Shown here in pieces: positions 58,534 through 64,000 of a DNA stretch of 64,000 nt. A program made the position numbers and the translations under genes. The notes under the pieces were generated by a model that was not told where the DNA came from, made no database searches, and was given only the letters and a program-made list of their open reading frames with translations. The DNA comes from Cristatella mucedo (Eukaryota; Bryozoa; Phylactolaemata; Cristatellidae). The DNA lies in NCBI GenBank assembly GCA_009760855.2, contig WPIO01000249.1, positions 1-64,000 of the forward strand, in the 5' to 3' direction. Each line of letters starts with the position of its first letter. Positions within the stretch are counted from its first letter, which is position 1.

Positions 58534-58974
58534 GTTTGAAAGGCCGAACAACACCCAACTGTGATACTTTTCCTCTAGACGAGGAGGTTCTCCCTTAGAG
58601 CTACTCACCCTTTGCTGGGATATCAAGCGGGAACTGCACTAATCTACGACTGCGTTGCTGTTAATATACTACTGGCTATACGGTTAGTAACTTTTATTAC
58701 GTCTTTCGACTAGCTGACTGCTTAGCTAAGTTCTGCGAAAGCCACGGAGTTACGAGAAAAAGAAAGCTTTGCCTACTGTTTGTATCAGATGGCCAGGCGC
58801 CTGCAGATGTACGTCAATGTCTGCTCGATTTCCCTGAGCGTATTTTTAACTGTGGATTTTCTTAGTAACAGTGGCTCTGAAATCATAAAAGCTTAGAACT
58901 TTAAACTAATTATTTTTAGCACAAAGAATTACAGACTGCTTTGGTGAAGGGATCAGAGTGTGCACCTTTAAACA

Positions 58975-59080
58975 CCGTGGTCAAGGTCCCACCTATATGA
59001 TCAGGTGATGGGCTCGAACGCTGCTGTATATGTGGGGTGCCTGAATGAAGACTCAGTATTTATGGTGCTAGGGAAATCAA
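58975..59080 (+). mobile_element. SINE family S1, degraded, duplicon copy
   Basis: Counterpart of 965-1085, reversed. Confidence 0.5.
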
Positions 59081-59359
59081 ATACATTTTTTTTATTATTC
59101 ACTGCCGCAAGCTTATTAAGACGCTGCACTTTGCATACTATCGTTCCCTGTGATTACGTAGGCTTTCGTGGTGAGATGATTCCTTTCTCCGTATAAATAT
59201 ACTGATGTACGCATTGTTAATGTGCTTTCCGATTGGTATCGAATTCAATTTTTATGAACTAAAGCCAAAGCTCGCATTAGCTACTTATGGAATAAAATTC
59301 TAGCATACGAGACGATTACTACCCGTGACTGAATTTTGTAATACTAAAATTGAACGTCA

Positions 59360-60450
59360 GTATGTAGGATAACACTTGTATTCTGACGATACTCAGCTGT
59401 ATTTGTTATTCAAACCGTTGGAATCTGTTGCAGCAACCGATAAACTGAATGCTTGCCTCGCCGAAATTTGATCCTGGGTGTCGGAAAATTTCTTGAAAAT
59501 AATGACTTAACGACAATAAAACTGAACTGCTGCTCATAGCACATCCTAAGCGTGTAGCTGGATTAAAACGCATTGCTCTTCTAATAGGTGATGCTGTTGT
59601 GGGACCATCACCAAGCGCTCAAAATCTAGGTGTAGTTTTTGACAGCTGCCTCAATTTTAAAATTTTTGTTTAGAATACTGCTTCTACAGCTAGCCATCAC
59701 GTCCGATCCCTATCTAAGGTTGGTAGCTTTCTTCCACAGTGGCTAGCAAAGAATTTAACTAGCTCCTTACTTCTGTCTTGGCTTGATTATTGTAATTGCC
59801 TTTTCGCTGGGGTACCAAAGAAAGCATGCAGACCCGTGCAGCTGGCTATAAATATGGCTGCGACACTAGTCTTTAAGTCTTAGAGGTTTGAGCACGTGCC
59901 TCCTTTGTTAAAAGAGCTAGGATGGATGCCGGTTGATCAAGGGATACAGAGCAAAGTTCTTACCCTGACCCACAAGGCCCGCCACGGATTTGTTCGTTCG
60001 TACCCAGCTGAACAGCTGCACCAGCTTGTGCCTCTTCGCGCCCTCGGGTCCCGTGTGGACAATAAATTTGCTGTTCAATTCCTCCGCTTAAAGACCGTTG
60101 GCGACAGAAGCTTTAGCTCTGCAGGTCCCAGACTGTGGAATTCGCTTCCACAATTCTTACGCCACGACAATTACTCTGCCGCTGCCGACTATCGCTCATC
60201 CTTTTCAACGGTTCTGAGCTGCATATTCTGTGCTACTCACTACGTCAACTGCTTTCCTGACTCGGCTATGCTTCTCACTTTCTCTTTGTTTTCGTGAGAC
60301 GAAGTCCGATTGCTAGCGATTTCGCACAGAAAGCCGCCTCGGCTGAGAGTGGGCTATACAAAACTTTCCTGCGTAACACCCACATAATCTGTATGGCTTT
60401 GTTGAGTTACAGACGGAGATACATTACATTATATTACATTACACTACGTT
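59360..60450 (+). mobile_element. Second LINE family, C-terminal half and 3' end
   Basis: The open frame 59896-60297 (133 codons) covers LGWMPVDQGIQSKVLTLTHKAR to the FGDRSFSS/GPRLWNSLPQFL block and beyond, the best-preserved copy of this family's C-terminus. It ends with attacattatattacattac at 60422-60442. Confidence 0.85.
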
Positions 60451-60834
60451 CTGTGTGGAACATTAAGCTGCCATGCCAGTTGGAATTTTGCGAGGGGACT
60501 GTGATGCCAGAAAGAGGGAAAAAGGTGAAAGGGGGTTTAGGTAAGCGGCGTCGGAAGAGAGGAAGAGACCACGTGTCTTGCTCACGTGGCCCACTCCCAT
60601 TGACAATTGCAACCGGCCAGACGAAAGATAGACTGTTATTTTCAAAAATGGTTTTCGTTTACTCCATTTCCTTGGCTGCTAGCCCAGAAACAAGATGATA
60701 CAGACAATCACGATGTTAACGAAGGAATTAGTCGTCCACGGTCACCACGGATTTAGCCGGCTGCTTTGCCTACTTCTTTCCACTTTTTTGGAGTTGTGGA
60801 GAGAAAGATTACATAATAAAAATACAAGTAAAAA

Positions 60835-61625
60835 GACTGCATAGCGCCGTCGGAAAACTCAATCTTTGTCTAAGCACTTTGCAATTGCTTTAAAAGAAAA
60901 GTGATTGAACAGTTGGTTGTTGACATGCTCAACCAGCTTACAGGGCAACAAGCATTACACGGTTAGAAGGGACAAGCACAGGGTCAGCATGAAAATGTAA
61001 TTGCTGGCAGCATGCTCAACACCAGCACACATAAAAACGCTGTACTGTGCTAGGACGAACTATATTTACTCACCAAACGATGTGATAAATGTATACGTTT
61101 TTTAGCTTCTTTTAAATGTTATCATGAAGTGCCTTGATAGAGATTAGGTTCTCTAAGGCGCAATACCAAATGTAATAATAGGAGTATTATTATTATTATG
61201 TCCTCGTATGAAATGTGATAATTTTATAATTACCTATACCTTGCACAAACCTCAAATCCAATGGAGACCGTGCCTTTAGTTCGTACCCACTCAAGGCCTA
61301 GAACTCACTTCCGACTTGCGCCACGACATCTCCTGACTTGACCACATTGAAAAAGAAACTAAAAAAAAAACACCTATTTATTACAGCATTTAGTCGGTCC
61401 ATGTGATTCGTCCTTCATGTGCTTCAGTGTGCAGACGCTTTTCATGCTGCAAATACCCACACTTGCAAGCTGACCTTGGGCATGTCACCCGAGTTATGCT
61501 ATTCTTGTTGTTTATTAAGCAATGTTCCACTGACCATTCAATCGTGTTTCCTTTGCAACTAATGTTAAGCGCCTAAAGAGAGATTAAGTTCTCTGAGGTC
61601 ACTTTATAAAGTATATTATTATTAT
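60835..61625. mobile_element. Nested L2-like LINE 3' fragments
   Basis: 60835-61135 (-), a hairpin tail at about 61140-61195 and 61240-61625 (+, C-terminal block to TTA tail), as at 31740-32515. Confidence 0.75.
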
Positions 61626-62760
61626 TACTATTATTATGTCAGGGATAGCTCTTACGCCAGGTAGAAGTGATTTCTGGGCTTTGGAAGCGTGCGAACTGAA
61701 GGCACAGTCTCCAAAGGATTCGAGGTTCGTATAAGGTGTAGGTAAGAAATTCGATTCAGAAAAACAGGTGGTACGATGCTTAGCCTGGTGGAAGAATAGA
61801 TCGCATGCGTAGGCTGGAGCAAAAGAACGAATGGACCAAAAAGGGAGTGACAGAATCTTGAAGTCGCTGCTTGACATAGAGCCAGTGCAGGTCGGAAAGA
61901 CATAAAGGGATGTGGCAACTGCGACGCCAGCGACAGATTGGCGTGGCTGCTAGGTGATGCACCAGCTATAAGCGTTTGATCGCAAAGGCTGATAGGTCCA
62001 CAAGCAGTGACTTACAGAAGTAAAGACAGGATGTCAGAAATTCACGGACCAGTGTAGACGTAATATCTTTGTCTTAACAAGAATGAGTTTTAGCAATTTT
62101 ATGTAGTTGAAAGTAATCAAAGTTGACGTTGGAGCTAACGTGGTCGTCTAAGGAAAATGCAATTTGAAACATTACATCTATGTTTCGTTCCGATTCATTA
62201 TAAGCTACGCTAGCAGAGCCAATTTGAAGTGTTAATTCCACTAATATCGGAATCACACTCGGTTTGCCCATAACTGTTACGTAGGTGTTATCATCACTCC
62301 ATTTAAGGAAGGTTGCTGGCATCCATGAGCGGATTTTATGAATACAAGCAACAAGGAAGTTGACAGAATATGACATGCTGAAGGGCTGCGAGGGACCAAA
62401 GCAAAGGTATAGCCGAGTGTCATCCGCATAGAAGTGCCAGCCTAGTTTGTGCCCAAAACCACATACGCAAGAGGGAGAATATACGCTGAGAAAGAAACCT
62501 AACCAGACATAGAGCCTTGAGGTGCCCCATACGTCATTGTTTCCTCGGATTACCTTTTTCTGTTCACCTCAATACTGAGATATGATCTGAACCTTCGCAG
62601 AGCTGAGCTATGATGCTCTGGCGAGATGAGAGGCGCTGGAGAATGACTCGGGATCGATAGCACCAAAAGCTGCCAAAAGATCGAGCAAAACCAGCAAAGA
62701 GACCCGACTGACATCTGCATTCCCATGAAGGTCGTTAGGCACTAGAAGCGTTGCCTGCTC
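61626..62760 (-). mobile_element. L2-like LINE fragment, reverse transcriptase to C-terminus
   Basis: Reverse partner of 16310-17445; on the minus strand it holds 'atgcggatgacactcggct' (the DADDTR region, about 62408-62430) and the ACIHKIRSWMPATFLKWSDDN segment (62074-62376). Confidence 0.8.
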
Positions 62761-62790
62761 TCATACTTTCTATACTTACTCTCTAGGTCA

Positions 62791-63119
62791 AGTAAAACCA
62801 ATTTTTACGAAAGAAGGTGAATGTTTTTTTAAAGTTTTCCATTTTCTTACGTTCATTTGGAATGTGCTTTTATTGGTTTGTCTCTGAAGTCGAGTTTTAA
62901 ATTGACTTATCCCTAGCCAGTATGCAGGCATAAATAAGCAAATATCTCGCCCAATCACTAAACTCTATAACCACCAGGTTGATTAGCTTATAAGGATTAT
63001 GGAAGGCTATTAAGTATAAAGCCCAATTAAATAATCAATATATTTTGCTTTGGACGCTTAGAGCATAGATTTGCTTGTTAGAGTTAAACCTAAATATAGG
63101 TAACCTGTATAGAGCCCTA
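62791..63119. other. No gene seen
   Basis: AT-rich low-copy DNA after the end of the duplicated block. Confidence 0.45.
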
Positions 63120-63240
63120 GCACCCAAGAGAAAATCATCTCTACTCATGTGCTTCACATATGCCACATGGCTCGAGCCCACGACCTCGGCAAAGCTTTGT
63201 CAGGGCGAGCACCTTAAGCACTGTGCCAAAGAATTGAAAC
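63120..63240 (-). mobile_element. SINE family S1
   Basis: Minus strand: 'ggcacagtgcttaaggtgctcgccctgac', B-box-like gggctcgagcc, then 'gaagcacatgagtagag' where the LINE-type tail begins; the tail is cut short. Confidence 0.65.
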
Positions 63241-63355
63241 ATGTTCATCTGATTGTGGAGAGTCTAATCAAAGACCGTCTTTCTTATGAAGATCGAGAAC
63301 TTTCTGTGCTCGCTGCGGCTGGCGATTAAAATATTCCTGGAAGGACTTCACGCAC

Positions 63356-63548
<193 letters not shown>

Positions 63549-63653
63549 TCTGATCTCTCGTCCGCCTTAGGAATAGCTAAGATCTTTTTGAAAAAAATAT
63601 ATCTGCATAATTTTTACCGTAGTGCATAAGAAATTAAATGGCTGTGGACATCT

Positions 63654-64000
63654 AAACGCTTACTGCTTCTACCTGAGTTCCAATGCGATATTGATTAAGC
63701 CACCCTCGGCTTTTAAGTTCACTAATGTTATTACTCTGCCTGTTAGGTGCGATCGTGTTCGCCTATTATTCTGGCGTTATTTTCGTGAAAACTCATTCCT
63801 AGATGTGCTTGCTGTTGCTTCGGGAACTAAATAGATAATCGACAAAAGATAGCCGACCTGCAGTAGCCACTGCAGTCTAGCCTAGCTAGGCCGGAACCAA
63901 CTCCACCATGCTAGTCGCAGCATGTTTTCCTGCTGCCCTGTGTGATTTCCCGAAAGCACTGCATTTCATCACTCTCACTTGGTGTTTATCAGGCAAGCTA
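63654..64000. repeat. Near-identical partner of 9319-9664; empty LINE site at its start
   Basis: Begins aaacgcttactgcttc in continuous sequence with 'ctgtggacatct' to its left, whereas at 5881-9334 the LINE separates the two sides. The duplication runs off the window end. Confidence 0.85.

Larger units (their letters stand above)
54660..59350 (-). repeat. Inverted duplicon carrying peptide gene copy 3
   Basis: Reverse complement of about 26470-21780, including part of the 1.05 kb insert (54665-55432) and the S2 SINE (54838-55015). The right-hand junction at 59350-59365 falls in 'tatgtaggataacacttg'. Confidence 0.85.
59360..62790. repeat. Copy of the right foldback arm (30285-32820), extended further
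   Basis: Same orientation as 30285-32820; beyond that it continues as the reverse complement of 17165 back to about 16290. Confidence 0.85.

Overview
The window looks like gene-poor, repeat-dense DNA from a metazoan, probably an invertebrate. Coding signals are split by GT-AG introns. Most open frames are debris of non-LTR retrotransposons of the CR1/L2 group, and tRNA-derived SINEs, dinucleotide arrays and large segmental duplications fill much of the rest. I cannot name the species. L2-like LINEs ending in (ATT)n occur in tunicates, amphioxus, cnidarians, molluscs and fish.

The convincing host genes are three copies of one small three-exon gene: 1995-4333 (+), 23159-25460 (+) and 55622-57958 (-). 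Each encodes a 20-residue signal peptide (exon 1), an acidic pro-segment (exon 2 and the start of exon 3), a Lys-Arg cleavage site, and a short Cys-free, Leu/Lys-rich amphipathic mature peptide (rest of exon 3). This is the layout of linear membrane-active, antimicrobial-type peptides. Exons 1 and 2 are nearly the same in all copies, while the mature segment differs strongly. I do not recognise it as a described family; it is the best candidate here for something new.

Layout. 1-5340: duplicon with gene copy 1. 5911-9318: the most complete L2-like LINE (endonuclease plus reverse transcriptase). 9319-14040: older unique DNA, degraded LINEs and SINEs. 14043-18055: nested LINE fragments, repeated at 49985-54650. 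17165-32820: a large foldback, with arms 17165-22175 and 27586-32820 around a 5.4 kb loop that carries gene copy 2. 32820-49985: mostly low-copy DNA with scattered LINE and SINE pieces, a diverged 175-185 bp tandem repeat (38605-39310), the 5' part of another LINE (43420-44660) and a candidate solo LTR (47711-48191). 54660-59350: inverted duplicon with gene copy 3. 59360-62790: a copy of the right foldback arm. 63357-63543: a long (TA)n array. 63654-64000: a near-identical repeat of 9319-9664.

The history can be read from shared and unshared insertions. One LINE sits at the same place in intron 1 of all three genes, so it predates the gene duplications. A 1.05 kb insert downstream of the gene is shared by copies 2 and 3 only, so these are the closer pair. 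The full-length LINE at 5911-9318 appears to have an empty counterpart at 63654. Two short SINE/LINE insertions also have empty counterparts. The duplications and the inversion that made the gene family therefore happened inside repeat-rich DNA and probably used it.
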